Shown here: piece after piece, positions 24,970 to 37,112 of the stretch
How the letters are laid out: every line of letters begins with the position of its first letter
How positions within the stretch are numbered: the stretch's first letter is position 1
Assembly (NCBI RefSeq): GCF_031877795.1
Contig: NC_133971.1
Coordinates: forward strand, 95,486,654-95,550,653
Source: Strix aluco
Taxonomy: Eukaryota; Chordata; Aves; Strigiformes; Strigidae
Direction of reading: 5' to 3'
Length of the DNA stretch: 64,000 bases
Notes under the pieces: generated by a model
Database searches by the model: none
Told to the model about the DNA's origin: nothing
What the model saw: only the letters and a program-made list of their open reading frames with translations
Position numbers and translations under genes: made by a program

Positions 24970-25694
24970 ATTGCTACAGGCTCGGGGAGGTGTGGCTGGA
25001 GCTGTCTGGAAGAGAAGGATCTGGGGGTTCTAGTTGACAAGCAGCCGAACACGAGCCAGCAGTGTGCCCAGGTGGCCAAGAGAGCCAACGGCATCCTGGC
25101 TTGGATTAGAAATAGTGTGACCAGCAGAAGCAGGGAGGTGATAGTCCCCCTGTGCTCTGCACTGGTGAGGCCACACCTGGAGTGTTGTGTCCAGTTTTGG
25201 GCACCTCAATACGAGAGAGATCTCGAGGGGCTGGAGCGAGTGCAGAGGAGGACAACGAGGCTGGGGAAGGGCCTGGAGAATAAATCCTGTGAGGAGCCAT
25301 TGAAGGAGCTGGGACTGTTTAGTGTGAGGAGGAGAAGGCTGAGGGGAGACCTCATCACTCTCTACAGCTCCCTGAAAGGACATTGTAGAGAGGTTGGTGC
25401 TGGTCTCTTCTCACAGGTGATTAGTGACAGAACAAGAGGGAACGGCTTTAAACTGCAACAGGGGAGGTTCAGACTGGACATGAGGAAAAAATGTTTCCCA
25501 GCAAGAGTGGTCAGAGAGTGGAATAGGCTGCCCAGGGAGGGGGTGGAGTCCCCATCCCTGGGTGTGTTTAAGGGTCGTTTGGATGAGCTGTTGGGGGATG
25601 TGGTGTAGGGGAGAACTTTGTAGAGTCGGGCTGAGGGTTGGACTCGATGATCCCAAGGGTCTTTTCCAACCTGAATGATTCTGTGATTCTGTGA
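24970..25694 (+). mobile_element. CR1 LINE 3' fragment with open ORF2 C-terminus
   Basis: The frame is open from the left boundary to a TAG at 25606-25608, giving about 210 residues of the ORF2 C-terminal region (for example [18 protein letters not shown] and [17 protein letters not shown]). The reverse transcriptase core is lost by 5' truncation. It ends in two ATTCTGTG octamers. It belongs to the same subfamily as 27212-27993. Confidence 0.93.
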
Positions 25695-27211
25695 AATTAA
25701 ATTAACAAGGATCCAATCTGTGAGGGTTCCCATTAAAAATAACACACCATCACCATCAAAATACACAAAAAGAGATTTAAGCAACTTGTAGGAAACGCAA
25801 CGCCGCTTCCCCAAATATTTAGTGAAAGCCGAGGTGTGGGTCAGGATTTTATTTTTTGCTCCGGCATTGGAGAAGTGGCAGGTCTGGCCGTGTGCAGCCA
25901 CTGTCCCACCTCGGGAGCAGCCGCCCCCTTGGGCTGGCGGGAGCAATCAGCCACGGCCTGGGCGTGCTAAAGTTGCAAATATCTGTGATTCCAGTGTAAA
26001 TCCTGCTCGGTTATTGAGGCAGAAATGAAGTTAACCTGCGCGTAAATGCAGCCGCAGCTGCCTCCTCTGTGAAAACAGGTCAGCAATTCGTTGCTAAGGC
26101 AACATTTTTCCCAAAGCTGGGATCTTCCGTTCGGCTTTTTAGCATGGCTCCATCAGCACGGACGTGTCACCAACAGGGCTTGACCTGTGAAAAGCTCAGC
26201 TTAAAGACCTCCTGCGGCCCCGAGGTGCAAGTCACCCCAAGGCGTGTCACCAGGGCAGATGTCTCTAAGGGGGGCCAGAGGGACCCCCCCAACCCCAGGC
26301 AGTGGTGGAGGTCGAGGCGAGACCCTAGAGCCCCTCTCCCATGGGTCGGGCACTTATGGAAGAAGTGAGCGGCCATTCACAGGCCCGTTAGCGATGGCTG
26401 CTGGAATCAAAGACACTAAATAGAGTTTTCTCATCTGGGTAAATTTATGGCTAATGGTCAGATCTGTAAAATTACTGTCTGAAAGAATATAGGCAGACAT
26501 ATATTGCATGCCAGAAAGCTAAATGGTAGATAAATACTCATTTATCTAATGTGATCGCTCCTACTGGGCTTTGTTTCCAAATGTCCTCTTTAATAAGTTC
26601 CTCCCCAGCACTTTCCAGACAGAAACTGGGGGAAAGTAATAAAGGGATCTGGTCGGGGCCATCTATTCTGCTCCGAAGGCACCGAGTTTGCACTGGAGTA
26701 GGAGGGAGAAATTACTTACACTGTAAACAGATATTTATCATTCTAGATAGCAAAGGCTCATTTAGTTTGTAGATAAATCCTAAAGCTTTCAGTTTGTCAG
26801 ACTGTTGTGCAGGGCTCTTCGTTTGCATGATGAACCGCTCTTTGTTCTCTCCACTCCACTAAAATGCTCTTCCATTTAAAACTGGGTGCAAATCCATGAT
26901 TTCTGTATCTTGTAACGTTGAAACGCTTTATGGCTCTCTGTGTCTGCTTGGTGCAAGCACCTCGTTTGGGCACACAAGCGTGCCAGCCGTGTGCCAGCTC
27001 TTTGTTGCAGCGGTAAAGGCAAAAGGCGGAGATAAAAGTCTTCTCGGGAAGGCAACGAGCGGCTGGAGCCGCCTTTCTCCACGGCCCGAGGTGGAGCGGC
27101 AAGGAGATGTCCTCGTCTGAATCCTGCCGCAGACTTCCTTAGCGTGGTCCTGGATTAAGAGTTTTCCTGCTCTTCTGTAAAACAGGGGAGCAGGAACTCG
27201 TATGGCAACGG
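25695..27211. other. Non-coding stretch between two CR1 copies
   Basis: No supported exon. The segment 26400-26780 is AT-rich and of low repeat character; it could be a regulatory element, but nothing in the sequence proves it. Confidence 0.4.
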
Positions 27212-27993
27212 GATGAGCTTCAACAAGGCCAAGTGCCAGGTCCTGCACTTGGGCCACAACAACCCCCTGCATGGCTACAGGCTCGGGGAGGTGTGGCTGG
27301 AGCTGTCTGGAAGAGAAGGATCTGGGGGTTCTAACTGACAAGCAGCTGAACACGAGCCAGCAGTGTGCCCAGGTGGCCAAGAAAGCCAACGGCATCCTGG
27401 CTTGGATTAGAAATAGTGTGACCAGCAGAAGCAGGGAGGTGATAGTCCCCCTGTGCTCTGCACTGGTGAGGCCACACCTGGAGTGTTGTGTCCAGTTTTG
27501 GGCACCTCAATATGAGAGAGATCTCAAGGGGCTGGAGTGAGTGCAGAGGAGGGCAACGAGGCTGGGGAAGGGCCTGGAGAATAAATCCTGTGAGGAGAGA
27601 TTGAAGGTGCTGGGACTGTTTAGTGTGAGGAGGAGAAGGCTGAGGGGAGACCTCATCACTCTCTACAGCTCCCTGAAAGGACGTTGTAGAGAGGTTGGTG
27701 CTGGTCTCTTCTCACAGGGAATTAGTGACAGAACAAGAGGGAACGGCTTTAAACTGCAACAGGGGAGGTTCAGACTGGACATGAGGAAAAAAATTTTTCT
27801 TAGAAAGAGTGGTCAGAGAGTGGAATAGGCTGCCCAGGGAGGGGGTGGAGTCCCCATCCCTGGGTGTGTTTAAGGGCCGTTTGGATGAGCTGTTGGGGGA
27901 TGTGGTGTAGGGGAGAACTTTGTAGAGTAGGGCTGAGGGTTGTCTCGATTATTCCAAGGGGCTTTTCCAACCTGAATGATTCTGTGATTCTGG
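27212..27993 (+). mobile_element. CR1 LINE 3' fragment, same subfamily as 24970-25694
   Basis: Starts at GATGAGCTTCAACAAGGCCA and ends with ATGATTCTGTGATTCTGGG. One in-frame stop (27538-27540) and an indel near 27793 break the ORF2 remnant. It is very similar to the copy 1.5 kb upstream in the same orientation. Confidence 0.93.
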
Positions 27994-29902
27994 GTGCCAT
28001 CACGCTGACGCCAAGGATGTGGATCATTTGCCAGCTCCTAGAGAGTAGACGCTAAAATAATCAATACTTTAAAAAAAAAAAAAAAAAGAAAAAGAAAAAA
28101 GAAAGATACAAATCCTTTCTTTGGGATAACTACATCCAGAGAGATGATGTACAGTGAAAAAGTGAAGGGATGCTGTTTATATGTGAAATCACTATTAAAA
28201 TAATGAGCAGATCTCATTCTTCCCTCCGAGCCTGCTCATCCCCGCACCTCATCTCCATCCTGCCATGGAGACTGGTTCAAATAATCATGTTTCCTGATCC
28301 CCTCAGTGTATCCTGATCCCAGCGTAGGGATCCTGATCCATACAGCTTAGAGGGTTTCTCCCAAATGCCAAATGTAAATGATTTTTCCAGATCAACCTTC
28401 GTTTAGGAAGAGAGGGAAAGTTGACCAATATGTGATTGCTGGGGGCTTCCTACACCAGCTCTTGTCATCTAAATTCAGGAAATTCTTCATATCCACCAGT
28501 TTTGGGGATGGAGAGGATTATATAGGAATAACTATTGGAAGAGAGGAGTGTCAAGATCTGCCTGGAAGGTGCCCATGTCTTGGGTACTGTTGTATTGTGG
28601 GTTTCAATATAATTTTCAGTTGTTTGTAATTTTTAGTTATTTGGTTTGGCTCTGACATCCCAGGGTCTAAAGCAATCCAGCTTTCCCAAGAACAGGACTG
28701 CTGGTGGAGACCACATTCAAACTGTCGAGTGTGTATTCTTCAAAATATCTTATTTTGGCTAAAACTAATTTTGAATTTCACATATATTGAAGAAAAAAAT
28801 CCCAGCCAAAGAGATCCTCAAACCTTCCGCCTCAGTGCCACGAAGCCCGAGCTGCTGGCTCCTCACACGGATCAGCTCCAGCAACCTGTGAGTGAAAAAC
28901 GGGCATTATTGAGGGTTCATTTGGCAGAAAATAAAGATGGTGGGGTGAAAATTCATCAGACTCCAAAGACCTCAAAAAAAAAAAGAGCCATTAAGCGCCT
29001 GACACACAAGCGCTGGGCGATAAATAACAGGCGTTGGCATTGCTCTGAGCACATTCCTGAGCATAAATTGGGTCTGGTTCTTAGTTGAACACAACAGGAG
29101 GGTTTCTGAGGCCGAAAAGTGAAAATCGGTGGGTTTGTGTCCTTGCATTCGGGTTGGTGCAAGAACTTTTGCATTTGTGGGTTTGAGAAACGAGCCACGC
29201 GAATGAAGAGCATCGCACGGGGTTCACGTGGGAAGCGCAGCTGATCTAAACGAGTGGCGGCGAACGTAATTGCAGAGCTACTTTCAATTATTGAGGCCGT
29301 TTTGTACACTTCCCCCCTGAGGAACTGCCTGAGGAAATAGGTATAATTCACGGAATCGATATTTCTTGCCTGATGCTCCCCCCGGGGAACTGTTATTTCA
29401 CAGGGTAGATATAACCAGGAGCCAGGCACTGGGATGTGCTGGCCAGGGTGGACCCGTGGGACTGGGGAATGGGCAACCAGGGGCCTGGATTTAGCAGGGA
29501 GGAGCAGGAGAGCGTGGTGCTGCTGAGGGGCATACATGGGGTGTCCCCCCCGGGTACCCCACTTTGCCAGGGTGCGCTCAGGCCTCCTGCTGCTGTTTTG
29601 AAGAAGATTTGGGCTCTTTGTAACATCTTCATACGCAGTTTTCCCTTCGGCCTTACCAGAATTCCTTCAGATATATTTTGAATCTGTGTTATAAAAAATG
29701 TTTGTTAAAGATTGATTGTTGCTGCTGGGGAAAGTCCCATGATATCTAAAAAAACCCAATTTTTTGTGAATGGGTGGAGCGGCTGTTGGAAAGCGGTGCT
29801 GTGATGGAAGCGTTGCGTTAAGCACGCGGTCCTGAGTCCCCAGCCAGAGCCCTCCACCTCCACCCCCCGACACTGCGATGAGAGAGGAGCCCTCGAGTTC
29901 TC
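27994..29902. other. Non-coding stretch with A-rich tract
   Basis: An A-rich tract with GAAA units lies at 28070-28106. No supported exon. Confidence 0.45.
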
Positions 29903-30589
29903 CCTCAGGGCTTGGTTTTGGGGCCACTCCTGTTTAACATCTTTATTGATGATCTGGACGAGGGGATCGAGTGTCCACTCAGTCAGTTTGCAGACGACAC
30001 CCAGTTGGGTGGGAGTGTTGATCTGCTCGAGGGTAGGGAGGCTCTGCAGAGAGATCTGGACAGGCTGGAGCGATGGGCTGAGGCCAACTGGGGGAGTTTC
30101 ACTAAGGCCAAATGCTGGGTGCTGCACTTGGGCCACAACAACCCCCCGCAGCGCTACAGGCTTGGGGAGGAGTGGCTGGAGAGCTGCCAGTCAGAGAGGG
30201 ACCTGGGGGGGGATTGATAATGAGCCAGCAGTGTGCCCAGGTGGCCAAGGAGGCCAATGGCATCCTGGCTTGTATCAGCACTAGCGTGGCCAGCAGGGAC
30301 AGGGAAGGGATCTGACCCCTGGACTCGGCACTGGTGAGGCTGCCCCTTGATGAGTGGGTTCAGTTTTGGGCCCCTCACTCCAAAAAGGCCATTGAATGAC
30401 TCGAGCGTGTCCAGAGAAGGGCAACGGGGCTGATGTAGGGTCTGGAGCACAGGTCTTGTTGCTCGGGTTGACCCAGTGCTGAGGGATGTGGTGGAGTTGA
30501 GAACAGTCAGTGTGAGGTTCATGGTTGGACTGGAGGATCTTCAAGGTCCTTCCCAACTGAGATGATTCTGTGATTCTGTGTGATTCTGA
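29903..30589 (+). mobile_element. CR1 LINE fragment retaining the RT active-site motif
   Basis: This copy reaches furthest 5'. It encodes [14 protein letters not shown] and FADDTQLGG, the reverse transcriptase catalytic block of CR1 ORF2. The frame then shifts near 30208. About 340 bp present in sister copies are missing at about 30462, where CAGGTCTTGTTGCTCGGG joins the 3' tail. It ends with ATTCTGTG repeats. Confidence 0.93.
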
Positions 30590-32525
30590 GTCATGTCAGG
30601 ACAATAATAATGCTTCATGTGACAGATTTTAGCGACATATTTTTGACAAATTATTATTGTCTCTTCTCTGCTTCAAGGGCAGCATCACCAGTCCTGCCAT
30701 TGCCAGCTTGCCTTGAGGATGCACGCTGCAGCTCAGCCCTTTAGTGTTGCTCAGCACTTCTCCTCTGCAAGGCTTTGTTGCTTCTTTGATAGGTGTAAAA
30801 TGGATAGATCACACTGGAAATATCCAATAATTCTCCAGAAACTGCCAAGTGTAGCTTACGGGGTTAGACTGCTAATAACTGAAACACGTATCTGGATTTT
30901 CATGGGAACAAGGAGGAGCAGATGGCAAGGAAAATGCCAGTAAGACAGAGGCAGCACGAAACCAGTTCTGTTTTGTTACAGTTAAATCACTTCTTCTCAG
31001 ATGTGTAAAATTCAAAAATAACCCAGACAGTTCATCAGAGGCTGCAGACTCCGCTGTCTGCTCAACGCCGCAACAAACAGCCTTCATCTCTTGCCTCTGT
31101 AAGCAGATGCCTAGTGATAGATGTAGGTGGTGGAACTGGAAAACTTGGTTTGAAACAAGCACTTTTCTTCTAGACAACACTATTATATACCTTCCCTATT
31201 AGACAGCCTTTAATTTAACGAGCTTCCGTATTCTTTTAGATAAAAATGCCAGTCCCTCTTTGCATCCCCAGCCTGTTCTTTGCCGTGCACTCCCAATTGC
31301 ATTTCACAATGTAGATAAAAGAACTCGGTGCCATTAGAGCAATTTTTAATTTCTGAATTTAGCGTGTGCCCTAAAACGTGGAAAAGATAACCCCTTGCTT
31401 ATGCAAGGTTTTGATATTAATAATGTATTTCTGTGTGATTATATCATGTAGATTATTATGATATAATAATATCATATATAATATCATGTAGATTATTATT
31501 TAGGCTACTCTGTGGGTAAGAAACCCAGGTTGCATCCCATGGTGCAAGTGCAGATTTGCCCCCTGAAACGGTCACTGAATTTGCAGAATTAATGTCTCTT
31601 TAGAAATTATCTACTATTTTAATGTCACTGGTGAACCGTTCTGTGATTCTAAGTATCTTTCTCTTTTCAGCTCCGAAATCAGAATTTTTCCTACTTTATT
31701 TACTAAGATAATTACATCATACAACGAGGTAGAGTTGCACAACTGCGTGACCAACGTGAGTAATTCTTCAGAGTAACTTGGCATTTTTTAATAACCCTTT
31801 TAACTTGCCGAAGGAACCGCCCAGAGCGGTTTGGTTTCAGTCTGCTCTGAGGCTCAGGTGACGAAGACGAGATGAGCTATATCGTTCCCTCGACTGGGTG
31901 AATCCAATCTGTTCAGCTTAATGTTTCCTTGGGGGAACAGATTGCTTCATTACTTTCTGCTTCCTTCCACTAGACTGGTTTTTCTCAGTTATCCTTCGTG
32001 GCCCCCTAGAAGTAGTCCCCAGACTCCCGGGAGGTCGGGAATTACAAGGCAGTGCTTAGCTGTGCTGGAGATGGAGGATGTGTGGGTATCTAATGACCTG
32101 GAGGCTTCGGGTTTGCCTCAGCCCATGAGACATCAAAAGAGACTGCGACGAGGATGTGAAGGTCTTCATCAGTGACACGCGCTTCTCCCCATTCCCATTT
32201 TGTGGGGAGTCACCTGGGCTGGGCTGAGAGACCTAGAATAGTCCTTTCTGGCAGCCCAGACCCACCTAACTGCTGCCTGTTTTGATTCACAGATGATGAT
32301 TTCTAACAGGGGTGCTGACCACCCCTTGCAGTGAATTTGTCCCTTCTGATAATATTCTGTATTTTCTTAACTATTTGTCATGAATCTTTTCTGTAATCTG
32401 TGGAAAAAGACGGTTCTGAGCACCAGCACGCTCCTGCGCACTGTCTCGTGAAGGGAAATACAGGTTTAAAAATACTTCTAGCAGCAGGCAGGATGGAAGT
32501 CAGATTTCCCAAATTCTCTGCAAAA
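30590..32525. other. Non-coding stretch with AT-rich duplication
   Basis: ATATCATGTAGATTATTAT occurs twice at about 31442 and 31483, separated by an AT-rich palindrome-like spacer. No exon supported. Confidence 0.45.
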
Positions 32526-32980
32526 GAGTGTCCAGAGAAGGGCAACGGAGCTGGTGCAGGGTCTGGAGCACAGGTCTGATGGGGAGCAGCTGAGGGAACT
32601 GGGGGGGTTTAGTGTGGAGAAGAGGAGGCTGAGGGGAGACCTCATGGCCCTCTACAACTCCCTGAAAGGAGGGTGCAGAGAGGGGGGATGAGTCTCTTGA
32701 GCCAAGGAACAAGCGCCAGGACAAGAGGGAATGGCCTCAAGCTGCGCCAGGGCAGGGTCAGACTGGCTCTTAGGAAGGATTTCTTTGCAGAAGGGGTTGT
32801 TGGGCGTTGGAATGGGCTGCCCAGGGCAGGGGGGGAGTCCCCATCCCTGGAGGGGTTGAAGAGTCGGGTTGACCCAGTGCTGAGGGATGTGGTGGAGTTG
32901 GGAACGGTCAGTGTGAGGTTCATGGTTGGACTGGAGGAGCTTTGGAGTTTTTTCCAACCGAGATGATTCTGGGATTCTGT
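32526..32980 (+). mobile_element. CR1 LINE 3' fragment, young subfamily
   Basis: Runs from GTGTCCAGAGAAGGGCAACG to GATTCTGGGATTCTGT. Near-identical to the other young copies. Confidence 0.93.
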
Positions 32981-33006
32981 AAAAAGCCCAGAGAAATTCC
33001 ATAAGG

Positions 33007-33204
33007 AGCTCCGTTGCCCTTCTCTGGACACGCTCGAGTCATTCAATGGCCTTTTTGGAGTGAGGGGCCCAAAACTGAACCCACTCATCGAGGGGCGGCC
33101 TCACCAGTGCCAAGTCCAGGGGTCAGATCCCTTCCCTGTCCCTGCTGGCCACGCTAGTGCTGATACAAGCCAGGATGCCATTGGCCTTCTTGGCCACCTG
33201 GGCA
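33007..33204 (-). mobile_element. CR1 LINE internal fragment, antisense
   Basis: Matches the minus strand of the CR1 segment just 5' of the start of the neighbouring + copy (complement of GGCCACCTGGGCA to AGCTCCGTTGCCC). It lacks the CR1 3' end, so it is not an ordinary 5'-truncated insertion; see the findings. Confidence 0.9.
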
Positions 33205-33918
33205 AAGAAGGCTCTCCCACAGCCAGCCCAGGCATACACGGGGGTTTAGGAGTTCCTCAGGGGTCAAAATTAAACCTGAAAGCTGAACAGTGACTTCACT
33301 GCAGCCGAACTCAAAGCGGGCTGTGGCTGCATTCAGCAGGTGGAACTTACGACAGGACTGCGGCACTGGTTTAGAACAGAAATAACTCTTCTCCTTGTTC
33401 CTGTGGAAGACTAATGAGCACGGTACACAATTACATGGCAAACGAGTTTAAATCCACTCTCTCGTAATCGCACGCCATGGTACAGGCTCTTTTGGTTCCT
33501 AATGATGTCTCGTCCCGCCACTCACACAGCACAGCTCATAGGCGACGCGGGGAGGGCATTCAACAAGAATAGCTGTCTCCATCCCACTGGGATGAAAACG
33601 TCTCCATCAAAGTAAGGAAGAAATATCCTCCTCTTTAAAAGGGCTTTTGAAAATCTTCACAGCCAGGACCTGGAGTTATTCAGGGACATTAGCACTTGTG
33701 GGAAAGGAGGATGGCAAAAATGTGCGTTAAATGTCCATCCTGGCTGAAAGGCCAACAGAGGATAGATGAGTGTAGTTGATATTTTCAGACCCTCCTCATC
33801 CTCCTCTGGTAAGGTACCACGGGGAGGCAGGACCAAACGGGAGCTCCCCCCGCCGCCGCAGGGACACCGCTCGCCATGTCCTGCTGAAGGCAAAGGCCCA
33901 GGCCCCCATCCAGGGTGG

Positions 33919-35353
33919 TGTCACGACCCGGACTGGAAGCCCAGAGGGTCACAATGGTTCTGTGATCCCCTCAGGTTAAATGAAGGTGAAATGACACCAA
34001 AGGACAGGTTCAAATGTTTTACTTGAGGTAAAAACAGCTTAAACTTGGGAAAAGATAATAAGCGATGTGGTCTTTTATAAAAGGGAAGGGAAGGGAAGGG
34101 AAGGGAAGGGAAGGGAAGGGAAGGGAAGGAAGGGAAGGGAAGGGAAGGGAAGGGAAGGGAAGGGAAGGGAAGGGAAGGGAAGGGAAGGGAAGGGAAGGGA
34201 AGGGAAGGGAAGGGAAGGGAAGGGAAGGGAAGGGAAGGGAAGGGAAGGGAAGGAAGGGAAGGGAAGGGAAGGGAAGGGAAGGGAAGGGAAGGGAAGGGAA
34301 GGGAAGGGAAGGGAAGGGAAGGAAGGAAGGAAAGGAAAGGAAAGGAAAGGAAAGGAAAGGAAAGGAAAGGAAAGGAAAGGAAAGGAAAGGAAAGGAAAGG
34401 AAAGGAAAGGAAAGGAAAGGAAAGGAAAGGAAAGGAAAGGAAAGGAAAGGAAAGGAAAGGAAAGGAAAGGAAAGGAAAGACAGAGAGTCAAAGCAACCCT
34501 GTCACCACTCCTCGATCCAGCATTGTCTCAGGTCCAGTAATCTTGGGTGGTGGGTGCACAGCAAAGTTTTCTGTCGCCTTTTAAGTTCATCTTATCAGCT
34601 GATTTGCATATTAGACAAGAAGAGGCGGGTGTTCCACCAACTCCTTTCCATGAGAGATGAGGAAAAAAGGTGGAGCACAGGTTCAGCGGTCGTGCTCACA
34701 CCCCCCACCTTTATTTTTTCCTCAGTTTCCACAGACTTTTGCTGATTTGATGCTTCTTGAGAAGTCATCCAGCTTCTGGCAATGGACGCTCACCTCTTAT
34801 CAGTCCTTATCACCTCCTCAGTGCCTAAAGCCACAAAATATCGGGTTTATACAATGGAGCCAGGGATTATGGATCCAATTCCCCTCTCTGAGGCTTATCG
34901 AAGGAATTTGACAATGCAACTGTGAGGGAGTGGGGATGTGTACCCTTCGATACACTCCTGCTTCCTTTGGCTAATCACAAAGGCCACAGCTTGTCCTTCA
35001 GGTTTTCTGTGTCGATGACTGTTCGAGGCATTAATTCCTTCAGTTCCTTACAGGTGGGCACTCTCGACCTCACCTTCCCCTTGCTGTGTCGATTGGACAG
35101 AAGAATAATATTTTTTAAAGCAGATATTCTCTGTTCAATGCAGTCTCCGGCTTGGTTGATCAGTTACTTATTCAGTGAAAGGTGTTTTCTTCTGCCAATT
35201 ACAAATTCTACTCAGAAGATTCAGTATTCAATGATTTAGCCCGGATCACATGCTAGAGCTTCTGTTCCTCAAAATTGTCTTTGGGTAAGTTATACAAAGT
35301 CATGTACTTTAAATTGCTCAGAGGCAATTAATTTGGAGTGGCAACTTGTCACA
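33919..35353 (-). mobile_element. Possible LTR-type element around the purine array
   Basis: TGTCACGACCCGG at 33919 and TTGTCACA at 35346 could be ends of a retroviral LTR-type element in antisense. The text after the left end (for example GACACCAAAGGACAGG) reminds me of avian LTR repeats. No target-site duplication and no protein remnant were identified. The span is tentative. Confidence 0.3.
34078..34478 (+). repeat. Pentanucleotide array, AAGGG switching to AAAGG
   Basis: About 400 bp of pure purine on the + strand. 34078-34320 is AAGGG repeats with two 4-base slips (near 34127 and 34251); a short AAGG transition follows, then AAAGG repeats to 34478. The long open frames across it have no coding meaning. 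Confidence 0.97.
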
Positions 35354-36408
35354 ATCCAACGCAGAATTCAAAATTCTCAAGTCGTTAGAATTTTGAGTGT
35401 TTGAATTTTACATTTGTTTTCCATGAACATTTACGTGGCTCCTTAATGACTGCAAATAGTGAAGCAAAATTTTAAAAAAAAGAGAGCGTTGAAATTTCAA
35501 TTTAAAAATTAATATTAAAGACTATTCTCTTGTTCACAGTCATCTCAAGACACTACCTTTTATCTTAAGAAAAACTATCTGCATAATTCTCTTCTTGTAA
35601 GGTGTAACTCTGGGAATTAGATCCTCAAAGCAAAAGAGAAATAAAAAGAAAATTTTACTGGTAAAAACTGGTGCGTGCAAAACTGTGAAGATATCAGATA
35701 CAAGGAGAAAATTGTGCATCTATAGGTACAAGTTCTTGCAAAAAGGAGGCTTAAGCTGCGCCAAGCGAGCCTTTCACGGCTCATCGAGATTATAAAATCT
35801 TGACGGATTGTTCCCATGGAAAATAAAAGATATTAGCTTTCTAAAGAGAACAGGATCGCCCTGTGTAAAGCCTTGCTTGTTGTTTGTGCTCCAGGCGCTG
35901 GCAGTGAAAACACTGATACATGAGACCTGCAAATAAAAAACAAAACAAAAAAAAAAGGGAAGACAGAGAGATGGGAAATAACTAATAAAAGGCTTGGAAA
36001 GATTCTAAAATATTTTAAAGCAGGTTTCTATCGACAGTCACAGCATATTTCAAGGTTTATATTCCCCAGTTGCCACCCAAGAGCGGACACCGTCGGAGGC
36101 CCGGTGCCCCCTGCTCTCGCAGGGAATGAGCCCCCGTGAGCGCTCTTGGGGCAGCGTCACACCAAAGGAAAACTGTCGATATTTTCAGACTGGAGAGATA
36201 TTTTGTTGACCTGCAAAAATTGAGGCAGCTGGTTTTGATACGAGCACATTATTCCAGCTGCAACGGCGGAGGGACCTCGGAAAGCCATGAAAATGCAGAA
36301 TGAGAAACAACCACTGCAGGGCTGGGGAATGGTGTGAAAAAGCCCCATTTCCTCCCATTCACATCCTTTGCATAACAGTGCGTATGGTTGGAGGGAAATA
36401 ACTAAATA
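35354..36408. other. Non-coding stretch, nothing recognised
   Basis: AT-rich DNA with an A-rich run at 35936-35957. No supported exon. Confidence 0.45.
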
Positions 36409-37112
36409 ACAGAATCCCAGAATCATCTGGGTTGGAAAAGCCCTTGAAGCTCCTCCAGTCCAACCATGAACCTCACACTGACTGTTCTCAACTCCACCAC
36501 ATCCCTCAGCGCTGGGTCAACCCGACTCTTCAACCCCTCCAGGGATGGGGACTCCCCCCCTGCCCTGGGCAGCCCATTCCAACGCCCAACAACCCCTTCT
36601 GCAAAGAAATCCTTCCTAAGAGCCAGTCTGACCCTGCCCTGGCGCAGCTTGAGGCCATTCCCTCTTGTCCTGGTGCTTGTTCCTTGGCTCAAGAGACTCA
36701 TCCCCCCTCTCTGCACCCTCCTTTCAGGGAGTTGCAGAGGGCCATGAGGTCTCCCCTCAGCCTCCTCTTCTCCACACTAAACCCCCCCAGTTCCCTCAGC
36801 CGCTCCCCATCACACCTGTGCTCCAGACCCTGCACCAGCTCCGTTGCCCTTCTCTGGACACGCTCGAGTCATTCAATGGCCTTTTTGGAGTGAGGGGCCC
36901 AAAACTGAACCCACTCATCGAGGGGCGGCCTCACCAGTGCCGGGTCCAGGGGTAAGATCCCTTCCCTGTCCCTGCTGGCCACGCTAGTGCTGATACAAGC
37001 CAGGATGCCATTGGCCTGCTTGGCCACCTGGGCACACTGCTGGCTCATTATCAATCAACCCCCCCAGGTCCCTCTCTGGCTGGCAGCTCTCCAGCCACCC
37101 CTCCCCAAGCCT
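36409..37112 (-). mobile_element. CR1 LINE 3' fragment, young subfamily
   Basis: The 3' end is on the left (ACAGAATCCCAGAATCATCT) and the 5' truncation near CTCCCCAAGCCT. It is nearly identical to 2775-3581 and 59062-59820, with a small deletion near 37048. Confidence 0.93.

Noticed and set aside
26400..26780. Possible conserved regulatory element
   Set aside because: The impression rests only on AT-rich, repeat-free text; without an alignment it cannot be claimed.
28378..28629. 83-residue frame beginning MIFPDQPSF
   Set aside because: No recognised family, splice sites or conservation evidence; the lone frame is likely chance.
34065..34745. Long Gly-Arg-Glu-Lys open frames on + and Pro-Ser-Leu-Phe frames on -
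   Set aside because: Pure translation of a pentanucleotide array.
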